From JAJPXI01 sp051867655 (GTDB taxonomy: Bacteria > Bacillota > Clostridia > Oscillospirales > Oscillospiraceae), in assembly GCA_051867655.1 (NCBI GenBank), contig JBJDYV010000074.1:1-37292 (forward strand): a stretch of 37,292 nt of DNA, in the 5' to 3' direction. Made by a program: the position numbers and the translations under genes. Positions 1 to 8,330 of this stretch are shown in pieces. Each line of letters begins with the position of its first letter. Positions within the stretch are counted from its first letter, which is position 1. The notes beneath the pieces are model-generated. The model saw only the letters and a list, made by a program, of their open reading frames with translations. It ran no database searches and was not told the DNA's origin.

Positions 1-35
1 CCGTACAGAATTCGTTTGATTAAGTATTTTGCCAT
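1..35 (-). CDS. Start of an oligopeptide/dipeptide-type ABC permease (partial)
   Basis: Only the first 11 full codons are in the window. On the minus strand an ATG at 35 opens a frame reading MAKYLIKRILY, which continues off the left edge. This short, basic, hydrophobic N-terminus is characteristic of OppB/DppB-type inner-membrane permeases (compare the common MxKYIxKRLL start of that family); that is recognition from memory, not an alignment. A modest ribosome site (GGGAAG) lies a few bases upstream. The gene sits 240 bp downstream of a cytosolic oligoendopeptidase on the same strand, which would fit peptide uptake followed by hydrolysis. With so few residues the family call remains tentative. 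Confidence 0.5.
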   Translation of the reverse strand, partial: MAKYLIKRILY

Positions 36-51
36 GCTTCCCACTCATTTC

Positions 52-102
52 TCATAGTACGAAAAAAGCGCAGTCTGCCTGAACTGCGCGCCAATGCACC
101 AT
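52..102 (-). CDS. Possible 16-codon leader peptide ahead of the permease
   Basis: An ATG at 102 opens a 16-codon frame (MVHWRAVQADCAFFVL) that runs straight through the terminator hairpin at 62-89 and stops 16 bases before the permease ATG. The ribosome site is weak (AAGAG). If it is translated, ribosomes would cover the terminator stem and could couple leader translation to read-through, but no run of a single amino acid points to a classic attenuation signal. It may be a chance frame. Confidence 0.2.
   Translation of the reverse strand: MVHWRAVQADCAFFVL
62..89 (-). terminator. Intrinsic terminator/attenuator before the permease gene
   Basis: A 7-bp GC-rich stem (GCGCAGT, loop of 8, ACTGCGC) is followed on the minus strand by six T residues. 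It lies between the promoter at 224-252 and the permease start at 35, so it either ends a small RNA or acts as an attenuator for the permease operon. Confidence 0.6.
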
Positions 103-217
103 GTAATTCAACTCTTGCCAGGAATTCAGCAAGCAGACAGCCGTTAAAACCCGCGGCCAGCCTTGGGGGCGGCTGTCTCCCGGCCCGAACACAATGAATG
201 TGTTTTATATTTATACA
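62..217 (-). ncRNA. Structured leader or small RNA of about 155 nt
   Basis: A good sigma-A promoter (224-252) and an intrinsic terminator (62-89) on the minus strand bracket about 155 nt with no convincing gene. A 9-bp stem pairs AGACAGCCG (135-143) with CGGCTGTCT (170-178), and the terminator hairpin ends the RNA. I do not recognise a riboswitch class and see no T-box consensus. It is either an independent small RNA or the attenuated 5' leader of the permease operon. Confidence 0.4.
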
Positions 218-223
218 AAATTT

Positions 224-252
224 ATTCTATACCCTTAAAAATAAAAAGTCAA
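224..252 (-). promoter_or_regulatory. Sigma-A promoter for the leader/permease transcript
   Basis: On the minus strand TTGACT (247-252) and TAGAAT (224-229) are separated by exactly 17 bases in a strongly AT-rich patch. Expected transcription start is near 217. Confidence 0.6.
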
Positions 253-276
253 TTAAAAATTCTGCTGTACCAGGGA

Positions 277-308
277 CTGCGGCGCAGAGTTCAAGCTCTG
301 CGCCGCAG
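277..308 (-). terminator. Hairpin over the stop codon of the M3 peptidase gene
   Basis: A perfect 13-bp stem (277-289 with 296-308) with a 6-base loop has the peptidase stop codon in its loop, so the stem encodes the last residues of the protein. A T-rich stretch follows about 20 bases later on the minus strand rather than directly, so termination strength is uncertain. Confidence 0.5.
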
Positions 309-1958
309 CCAGTTTACCAGCGTGGACAGGGTCTCCTCCGCGAAGGGGTCCTGCAGCCCCGCTTCCCGCACCAGCTCCGGGAAGTTCAGGCTGCCCGTCC
401 GGCGGCAGAACTCCAGGTAGCTCTGCCAGGCGGCGGGGAAATCCTCCTCCATCCAGCGGCAGTACTGCAGCGCGCACACCTGGGCCAGGGCGTAGTCGAT
501 GGCGTAAAACGGCCATTGGAAGATGTGGATGATGCGCTGCCAGCCACAGCCCTGCTCCAGATTGGGATTCCCGGAGTAATCATAAAAGGGGAAATACTCC
601 TGTTCCAGCCGCCGCCACAGCCGGTTGCGCGCCTGGGGCGGCAGATCCGGCTGGTCGTAGACCAGCTGTTCAAACTCGTCCTGAAGGCACTTCCGGGCGA
701 TCAGGAACAGGGCGTTTTCCAGGTGCATCCGGCGGTAGTCCTCCGCCCGGTCGCCGAAGAACAGCTCCATATAAGGCCAGGTGAAAAACTCCATGGACAT
801 GGAATGGGTCTCGGCGGCCTCCGAGGTATACCCGCACCGCTCCCGGACCGGTTCGTCCCGCTTGAGATACGCCTGGAAGGCGTGGCCGCCTTCATGGCAC
901 ATGATGTAGGCGTTTTCGCTGGTACCGTCGAAGTTGGCAAAGATGAACGGCGCGCGGTATTTTTCCAGGGGCATCATGTATCCGCCGCTGCGCTTGCCGT
1001 CCCGGACCTCCACGTCATAAAGGCCGTTGTCCAGCAGAAAGGCGATGAACTCCGCCGTCTCCGGCGACAGGCGGGTGTACATCTCCCGGGTCGCCGCCAG
1101 ACAGGCCGCGGTATCGCCCTGCGGCACGGGGTTCCCGTTGGGGAAGCAGACCCCTTTGTCGTAAAAATGCAGGTGTTCCAGGCCCAGGCGTACCCGCCGC
1201 TTTTCCTCCAGTTCGGCCAACAGGGGAACCAGGTGCCGCTTCACCTGCTCTCGGAAGCGGCTGACCTCCCCGGGCCCGTAGCCGATGCGGCACATCAGGT
1301 GGTAGCTCAGATCGGTGTAGCTGTCAAAGCCCAGGATCTCCGCCTGACGGCGGCGGTTGTCCACCAGGCGGGCGTACAGCGTCTCCAACTCGTCCCGCTG
1401 GGCCTCCCAGGAATCGGATGCCGCCAAAGCCGCCCGTTTCCGGGTTTCCCGGTCCGAGGACTGGGCCAGCGGGGTCATCAGAGTGCGCTTGACCTGCTTC
1501 CCTTCCCAAAGAACGGAGGCGTTGGAGATGAGCAGATTGTGCCGGCTCCGGAGTTCATTTTCCTCCTGGGCCAGAGGAATGAGGCGGCTGTCAAAGCTCC
1601 GCAGGCCCTCCTCCATCATGGTCATGGCCAGACTCCCCACCGCGGCTTCCATGTCCGCCCGGTAGGGAGAGGTGACGATCAGCCTGTCCAGCTGACTGGA
1701 CAGGTCGGACAGGCGGGGGCCGATCTCATCGTAATAGGCCTGCTCCGCCGCGTAGAACGGGTCGTTGACGTTCATATCATGGCGGATATAGCACAGGTCG
1801 ATCGGGGTCATGTCCGCCCGGAGCTGCGAACGGCGGCGGAGCACCTCCAAACAGGCCGCTGCGTCGTCCGCCGCCCGGAAATCCCGGATCAGTTCCTGAT
1901 ACCGGCCTTCGAGTTCCTCATAGGTAACACGCGCATACGGCATATCCTGAAAATGCAC
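291..1958 (-). CDS. M3 family oligoendopeptidase
   Basis: A cytosolic zinc metallopeptidase of 555 residues that trims short peptides. The M3 zinc motif HEGGH is at about residues 355-359, preceded by MC and followed by AFQAYL as usual in the group; the downstream third zinc-ligand glutamate is expected in the SMEFF segment about 25 residues later. Length matches the 'M3, not PepF' oligoendopeptidase group. I start it at a GTG (1958) because GAGGGGG lies 8 bases upstream and because the promoter at 2025-2054 overlaps or post-dates longer in-frame ATGs. There is no signal peptide. It lies between the sugar-type ABC operon and a peptide-type permease; only the latter is an obvious functional partner. 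Confidence 0.9.
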   Translation of the reverse strand: MHFQDMPYARVTYEELEGRYQELIRDFRAADDAAACLEVLRRRSQLRADMTPIDLCYIRHDMNVNDPFYAAEQAYYDEIGPRLSDLSSQLDRLIVTSPYRADMEAAVGSLAMTMMEEGLRSFDSRLIPLAQEENELRSRHNLLISNASVLWEGKQVKRTLMTPLAQSSDRETRKRAALAASDSWEAQRDELETLYARLVDNRRRQAEILGFDSYTDLSYHLMCRIGYGPGEVSRFREQVKRHLVPLLAELEEKRRVRLGLEHLHFYDKGVCFPNGNPVPQGDTAACLAATREMYTRLSPETAEFIAFLLDNGLYDVEVRDGKRSGGYMMPLEKYRAPFIFANFDGTSENAYIMCHEGGHAFQAYLKRDEPVRERCGYTSEAAETHSMSMEFFTWPYMELFFGDRAEDYRRMHLENALFLIARKCLQDEFEQLVYDQPDLPPQARNRLWRRLEQEYFPFYDYSGNPNLEQGCGWQRIIHIFQWPFYAIDYALAQVCALQYCRWMEEDFPAAWQSYLEFCRRTGSLNFPELVREAGLQDPFAEETLSTLVNWLRRRA

Positions 1959-2024
1959 GGAAGTTTCCCCCTCGCTGATTTGAAAAGGCGGTGGCAGTAC
2001 AGAAACGCCAGCGCCATGCAGTTC

Positions 2025-2054
2025 AGTATACATGATGAAACGGGAAAACGTCAA
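2025..2054 (-). promoter_or_regulatory. Promoter of the M3 peptidase gene
   Basis: On the minus strand TTGACG (2049-2054) and TATACT (2025-2030) are 18 bases apart, giving a leader of about 60 nt before the GTG at 1958. The -35 box overlaps the foot of the preceding operon's terminator stem. Confidence 0.55.
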
Positions 2055-2098
2055 GCGGCATACTTCCCGCACTTTCGCGCAGGAAGTATGCCGCTTGA
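2051..2098 (-). terminator. Terminator of the importer/adaptor operon
   Basis: A perfect 17-bp stem (2051-2067 with 2082-2098), loop of 14, followed by TTTT on the minus strand. It lies 38 bases past the stop codon of the ATPase gene. Confidence 0.75.
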
Positions 2099-2135
2099 GA
2101 ACCAATATTTTATATAAAGTGCCGGGGTTCCGTCA

Positions 2136-3254
<1,119 letters not shown>

Positions 3255-3257
3255 TGC

Positions 3258-4358
3258 TTACTCTCCTTCCGTCCTGGTCCCAAGCTCCTGCTCATATTTT
3301 TGTTCCCGATGCCGCTCCACGGCGGAACCGACCTTCTCCGGCACCGCGACCTTCAGGCGGCGATACCCGCGGCGAATCCAGCGGATTGCGAACACGACAG
3401 CAAAGGCCAGCGGGCACAGCGCGAAAAGCACTGTCAGGATCAGCAGCAGGGCCGCGTAGTCCTCCGTCAGGCGCAGGGCGTTCTCCCAATAGGGGTAAAT
3501 GACGCCGTTGGTCCGCATGGACCGCTCTCCGACGCTGCTGATCACATCCAGCAGATGACTCAGGGAATAGCGGCTGCTGTTTTCCACGAGATCTCCCCCG
3601 CCCACCGGGAAGCTGTCCTCCATGACGCCGTACGCGTAGCCGGTGATGGGGTCGGGCAGGACGATCTCATAGCAGTCGATGGTCAACTCCTCCTTCAGCC
3701 GGTTCAGGGCGGAGTAGGACAGGAAAATTGCGCCCTCCTGGGTGCGGGCCCGGGACGTGGCGAAGTCGTCCTCCAGGGCAACGACGCCGGAGACCACAAA
3801 GGGTTCTCCGTTGATGGTCACGGTCATCCCCGTCAGGTCAATACCGCCGAAAAGCCGCCAGGCCAGAAATTCGTCCAACACCACCAGATCATCCATCAGG
3901 TCCCGCTCGGAGATATACGAGCCGCTGCGCAGCCGCAGGGGGTGGAAATAGAAGAAATCCCCGCCCACGCCCTGAGCGGTCAGCTCCGCGGAGCCGTAAT
4001 CGGTGCTGACCGTGACCGCCGCGGAGCCGCTGTAGGCGTCGATATACAGGCTGCCGTTTTCCGGCGTCTCCAGAGACTGCTCCGTAAATTTGGCATCCAG
4101 CCCCTGGCGGAAGTTCAGAATATCCTCCTCCGTTTTCCCCTGCCCCACAGGCAGGTAGCAGGCAAGCTGGGCAAAGCGCATTTCCCCCGCGCCCCGGAAC
4201 CGCTGAGCTGTGGTGGTGGTCTCCAGCGTGGTGCTGACCGCGTGCAGACCGAGGGCGGACGCAGCGCAGGCCAGAACCAGGACCAGGTTCAACACCAGCA
4301 GGAACCACTGCTTGAAGCCAAAGCCCCGCAGGACCTCTTTCCAATTCCGCTTTTTCAC
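3258..4358 (-). CDS. Reduced MacB-like core-domain membrane protein
   Basis: A 366-residue protein with one hydrophobic helix at about 18-40, an extracytoplasmic domain of some 260 residues, and a second helix at about 303-327 followed by a basic cytosolic tail. The order (helix, folded domain with GxVxLxDDF-like segments, helix) resembles the periplasmic core domain of MacB/FtsX permeases, but the two further helices of the FtsX bundle are absent. Its GTG start overlaps the adaptor gene's stop by 4 bases (GTGA), so translation is coupled. No ATPase motif is present. I infer an accessory partner of the HlyD-like adaptor; function is unknown. Confidence 0.65.
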   Translation of the reverse strand: MKKRNWKEVLRGFGFKQWFLLVLNLVLVLACAASALGLHAVSTTLETTTTAQRFRGAGEMRFAQLACYLPVGQGKTEEDILNFRQGLDAKFTEQSLETPENGSLYIDAYSGSAAVTVSTDYGSAELTAQGVGGDFFYFHPLRLRSGSYISERDLMDDLVVLDEFLAWRLFGGIDLTGMTVTINGEPFVVSGVVALEDDFATSRARTQEGAIFLSYSALNRLKEELTIDCYEIVLPDPITGYAYGVMEDSFPVGGGDLVENSSRYSLSHLLDVISSVGERSMRTNGVIYPYWENALRLTEDYAALLLILTVLFALCPLAFAVVFAIRWIRRGYRRLKVAVPEKVGSAVERHREQKYEQELGTRTEGE

Positions 4359-6454
4359 GAATTCTCCACCATCCTGACCTGCGTGCCGGGCTCCACGGGC
4401 TTGCTGGATGTGGTGACGACAAAGTCGCCGGCGCTGAGGCCGCTGACCGCCGCGCTGGTATCATCCTCCGCCAGCAGCTGCACATTCACACGGGTGGCAA
4501 TATAGCGGTTACTCAGCGGGCTGCTCTTAACCGTGATGACCAGCACAAAGTAGCCGTTGGTGTCCTCCCGCAGAGCGCTTTTGGGAATAATGGTGTCGTA
4601 GTTGGCGCTGCGCTGACCGATGGACAGCGTCAGGTTGGAACCGGCGTCCACATCACCGGTGACCCGGAAGACGAGCAGCTTGCCCTTGCTCGGATTGGCG
4701 GGATCGGCGGTGATGGCCTCCAGAGTGGCCTCCACATTGTTGCCCCAATAATAATTGGTCACGCTGGCGGTGTCGCCCACCTTTACCTGCTTGGCCTGCT
4801 CGCCGGTGACCGGGATCTTCACGATATATCCCTGATCCACCACGTCGATAACAGCCATGGCGGAGCCGGCCGCGGTCTCCTTCCCGGCGGAGACGTTGAT
4901 GGCATTGACCAGGCCGGAGACGTTGGCTGTAACCTCTGTGTCCACCGACTCCTGGGTGTATTTGTCCACCAGTTCCTGCGCCCGCTCGATCTGCTTGCGC
5001 AGCTCCTGCAGATTCAGATTGTCCAGCTGCTTGTCGATATCCTTGCCGGAAAGGGCGTCTTCAATGGCCCGCTCCTTCTCGGTGACAAGCTCCACCGCCC
5101 GGTCATAGAGTTCCTTCTTTGCTTCCAGATCCGTCAGAGTCTGCGTCAGCGCCTCCACCTGCGCGCTCTGTTCCCGCTGGGTGGCTTCGGCGTCTTTGAT
5201 CTGCTGCTTGAGAGCGGTGTCAACGACCTGCGCCTGCTGCAGTGCGTTCTGGGCCTCGCGAAGGCTGCGCTGGGCGCCGGTCAGCTCGTTCACCGCGTCG
5301 GACAGCTTGGCTTCCAGCGCTTTCCGCGCCTGCATTGCGCTTCCGTACAGATCATAGGCGTCTTCCTCCAGGCGCTTCAGAGTCCGCTCCTTGGCGGCGA
5401 CGTCGTCCTGCGCGTTGACCAGAGCGGTATAGGCCGTCTTTCCCTTCTGTAAAACATCGCTGTCAATGTCCTGGGCCGATGGGGCGTCGCTCTCGGTCTG
5501 CTGCTCATCCTCCGTCCCTGTTTTCGTGGACGCGGACGTGCTGTTCCGGGTCAAATAGGCGTCGATATAGACCTGCTGTTCCTCGCCGATGGCCCGGGGC
5601 GTCGAGCCGCTGGTGTTCGGCTTGGTCACTGGTGGGTTGTCCGCCGCCCATATAACATCCACCAACGCCCCCAGATCGCCGGCATACGCCATCCACTGGC
5701 TTCTCCAGGTGTACTGTGCCTGCGCCAGCTCATCCTTCGCATCCTCGATGGCCCGGCTGCTGTCCGGTGAGCCGCTGGTCTCCAGCTGGTCAAGCTGGTC
5801 CTCATAATTCTGTACGGCCGACTGGGCGGACTCCACGGCGGACTCCCACTTCGTCACCGCCGCCTGGGCCTCATCCAGTCCGCTGGTATACTCCTTCAAC
5901 TCCTCCAGGCGCAGACCGGTCTGGGTCAGGTTCCGTTTTTCTGCTTCCAAATCGCCCTTGGCCAGGGAGATCTCCGCATCAGTGACCAGGCTGGCGTCCC
6001 TCTGGGCGACCGCCTTGTTCAGGTCCTCCCGGAGCACCTGGATTGCGCGGTCGTCGCCGGCATACTCCTTGGACAGGGTCAAAAGCTGCTGCTGATACTG
6101 AAGATTCAGACTGTCCAGCTGCTCCTGGGCGCTTTTCAGCTCTGAGCTCTCCATGTCGCCCAGGACAAAGAGCAGGTCACCCTGGGACACGGTGTCGCCC
6201 ACCTTCACACACACCGAGCGCACCTCGCGGGTCTGGTTGATGATGACCTCATAGCTCTCGTTGGCGGCGACGGTGCCGCTGCCGCGGATCTTGGCGTTGA
6301 TGGTGCCGGAGGAGATGGACTGGGTGGCCACCTCCGGCAGAGAGCGGTTCATGATGGTATTGGAAAAGAAGGTCAGCGCCATCAGGATCACCAGAAACAC
6401 AATGGCGATGGTCTTGATCAGCTCCCGCTTTTTTGATTTTTCTTTTACTTCCAT
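4355..6454 (-). CDS. HlyD-family membrane-fusion (adaptor) protein with very long coiled coil
   Basis: A 699-residue protein: cytosolic lysine-rich start, one membrane helix at about 14-31, the first half of a biotinyl-lipoyl-like domain around 53-100 (VKVGDTVSQGDLLFVLGD), a coiled-coil region of about 400 residues rich in Gln, Glu, Ala and Leu (100-520), then the second lipoyl half and a barrel-like C-terminal region (ISAGKETAAGSAMAVID, VKVGDTASV). This is the layout of HlyD/MacA/YknX adaptors, which normally bridge exporters, but the hairpin is unusually long. Start is the ATG with GGAAAGGAA upstream. It lies 26 bases after a MalG-type importer permease and overlaps the MacB-like gene, so it is cotranscribed with both. 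Confidence 0.85.
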   Translation of the reverse strand: MEVKEKSKKRELIKTIAIVFLVILMALTFFSNTIMNRSLPEVATQSISSGTINAKIRGSGTVAANESYEVIINQTREVRSVCVKVGDTVSQGDLLFVLGDMESSELKSAQEQLDSLNLQYQQQLLTLSKEYAGDDRAIQVLREDLNKAVAQRDASLVTDAEISLAKGDLEAEKRNLTQTGLRLEELKEYTSGLDEAQAAVTKWESAVESAQSAVQNYEDQLDQLETSGSPDSSRAIEDAKDELAQAQYTWRSQWMAYAGDLGALVDVIWAADNPPVTKPNTSGSTPRAIGEEQQVYIDAYLTRNSTSASTKTGTEDEQQTESDAPSAQDIDSDVLQKGKTAYTALVNAQDDVAAKERTLKRLEEDAYDLYGSAMQARKALEAKLSDAVNELTGAQRSLREAQNALQQAQVVDTALKQQIKDAEATQREQSAQVEALTQTLTDLEAKKELYDRAVELVTEKERAIEDALSGKDIDKQLDNLNLQELRKQIERAQELVDKYTQESVDTEVTANVSGLVNAINVSAGKETAAGSAMAVIDVVDQGYIVKIPVTGEQAKQVKVGDTASVTNYYWGNNVEATLEAITADPANPSKGKLLVFRVTGDVDAGSNLTLSIGQRSANYDTIIPKSALREDTNGYFVLVITVKSSPLSNRYIATRVNVQLLAEDDTSAAVSGLSAGDFVVTTSSKPVEPGTQVRMVENS

Positions 6455-6480
6455 GTCAATTTCCTTTCCCACGATCGGAT

Positions 6481-7365
6481 TTATCCCTTTACGGAACCCT
6501 GATGCGCAATGCCCTCCACCAGATAGTCCTCGCCGTGGAGGAACAACAGGAGACAGGGCACCATGTAGATGGTCGCGACAGCGAAAGCCAGCCCCACTTC
6601 GTTGGCGTTGATGGCCGAAAGATAGACCGACAGCGGCTGTTTGGAGGCGTCCGGGAGCAGGACGATGGGCTGCTCCACCATGTTCCAGTAGTCGATGAAC
6701 ACCAGAATGGCAATGGAATACAGGGCGCTTCTGCACTGGGGCAGGCAGATGTCCTTGAAGACCTGCCACTCGCTGGCTCCGTCCAGCTTGGCCGCCTCAA
6801 TGAGGGAGGCCGGGATGCGCCGCATGAATTTCGTCAGCAGGAACACCGAAAACGGGGCAAACATGCCCGGGAAGATGATCGCCCACCGGGTGTTCAAAAT
6901 CCCCAGCCAGTCGCTGACCAGGAAATTGGGCACCAACGTCACCTGATAGGGCATCAGCATCAGGATCACATAGAAGAAAAACAGGAACGCGCGGACCTTG
7001 CCGCGCCAGCGGGTAAAACCGTAGGCGGTGATGGACGCCACGCCCACCTGCAGCACCACGATGGGGACCACCAGGATCACCGAGTTCCAGAATTTCAGCA
7101 GGTAATCCGGGCTTTTAAAAAGGGTCGTAATGTACTGGGAAAAGCTGACCTTGTCCGGGATGAACTTTAGATTCACGGTCTCGGACACATAGGTGCCCCC
7201 GTCTCCCGCGACGCTGTCAAAGATCTCGCCGTAATTGGCGGAGATCTCGCTCTGGCTCATAAAGGAATTGGTAATGGTCAGCACGGTGGGCATGAGAAAG
7301 ATCAGGGCAAAGCCGGCGGCCAGCAGCGTCAGCATACCCCGGCCGAAATAGCGTTTCTTTTTCAT
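6481..7365 (-). CDS. Carbohydrate ABC transporter permease, MalG/UgpE type
   Basis: Inner-membrane permease of 294 residues with about six helices. The cytosolic EAA loop that docks on the ATPase is clear at about 190-210 (EAAKLDGASEWQVF, ending in LP). A periplasm-facing segment after helix 1 (about 36-78) is longer than usual. The start codon overlaps the stop of the MalF-type partner (ATGA), a standard arrangement. Substrate cannot be read from the sequence. Confidence 0.92.
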   Translation of the reverse strand: MKKKRYFGRGMLTLLAAGFALIFLMPTVLTITNSFMSQSEISANYGEIFDSVAGDGGTYVSETVNLKFIPDKVSFSQYITTLFKSPDYLLKFWNSVILVVPIVVLQVGVASITAYGFTRWRGKVRAFLFFFYVILMLMPYQVTLVPNFLVSDWLGILNTRWAIIFPGMFAPFSVFLLTKFMRRIPASLIEAAKLDGASEWQVFKDICLPQCRSALYSIAILVFIDYWNMVEQPIVLLPDASKQPLSVYLSAINANEVGLAFAVATIYMVPCLLLFLHGEDYLVEGIAHQGSVKG

Positions 7366-8330
7366 CCCTCCACATCCTTTCCGAACACATCCTCCACCAG
7401 GAACAGCAGCGCGATGATCACGATCATGACCGTGGCCAGGATCACAGCCGCAGCCGACATTTTCTGATAATCGAAGTTGCTGAAGGTGTTGTTCATAAAA
7501 TGCTGCAGCATGTACAGCCCCTCATAGGGGTGGTCCCCCACCAGAAGATGGATCTCACGGAAGATTTTGAAGGAGTTGATGATGGACAGGATGGTGACGA
7601 ACAGAACCGTGGGCGACAGGTAGCGCAGCTTGATGTTGAAAAATTTGTGGACCGGGCCGGCGCCCTCCACGTCCGCCACCTCCAGAAGCTCGTGGGGAAT
7701 GTTGTTCAGCGCCGCCATAAAGAGAATCATGTTGTAACCCAGGTTCTTCCACAAAAACAGGATGATGATGACCACCTGGCAGTACGGGGAGTTGAGCCAG
7801 TCCAACCCCGTGCCCCTCAGGGATGTGATGATGTTGTTGAGCATTCCGTTTTTGTGGAACACCACCTGCCAAATCAGCACCACCGAGGCCACGGGTACCA
7901 TCATCGGGCTGAGGAAGAAGGTCCTGAACCAGCTTTTCAGGGGGATCCGGCACTCCAGCATCAGGGCCAGGGCCAGACTCAGCGCCACCGCCAGCGGAAC
8001 CGCGATAACGGAAAAGCGGGCGGTATTTTTCGCCGCCGTCTGGAAGGCGTAGTTCCCCAGCACCGCCTTGAAGTTATCCAGGAAGACAAACTCCGGGTTG
8101 ACCGGGCTGCGGATCACGGAGTAATAGACCACCACCAGGAAGGGCAGAATGAAGAAGAGCGCCACACCGATGACACTGGGCCCGAGAAAGCACATGCTGC
8201 GCAGCGTGTCCAGCCGCCGCTCACGGCGCAGCTCCGGTACCAAAGGCTCTTTTTTCTTTTTCTGAAAGCACTGCAGCCGCCCGTCCGCTTTTTCTGTTGT
8301 AAGGGTTGGATCAGAGATTTTCATTGACAT
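7362..8330 (-). CDS. Carbohydrate ABC transporter permease, MalF/UgpA type
   Basis: Inner-membrane permease of 322 residues with a basic cytosolic N-terminus (KKKKE, RRERR) and about six helices. The EAA-type loop reads IPHELLEVADVEGAGPVHKFF, with the usual INLP-like end replaced by IKLRYLSP. The gene overlaps the 3' end of the binding-protein gene by 20 bases; a second in-frame ATG two codons on (8324) is an equally possible start. It pairs with the MalG-type permease through a 4-base overlap. Confidence 0.92.
   Translation of the reverse strand: MSMKISDPTLTTEKADGRLQCFQKKKKEPLVPELRRERRLDTLRSMCFLGPSVIGVALFFILPFLVVVYYSVIRSPVNPEFVFLDNFKAVLGNYAFQTAAKNTARFSVIAVPLAVALSLALALMLECRIPLKSWFRTFFLSPMMVPVASVVLIWQVVFHKNGMLNNIITSLRGTGLDWLNSPYCQVVIIILFLWKNLGYNMILFMAALNNIPHELLEVADVEGAGPVHKFFNIKLRYLSPTVLFVTILSIINSFKIFREIHLLVGDHPYEGLYMLQHFMNNTFSNFDYQKMSAAAVILATVMIVIIALLFLVEDVFGKDVEG

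Noticed and set aside
198..2117. Long plus-strand open frame opposite the M3 peptidase
   Set aside because: Antisense shadow in GC-rich DNA; low-complexity product (many His, Gln, Arg), no ribosome site, and the minus-strand frame has a clear HEGGH peptidase.
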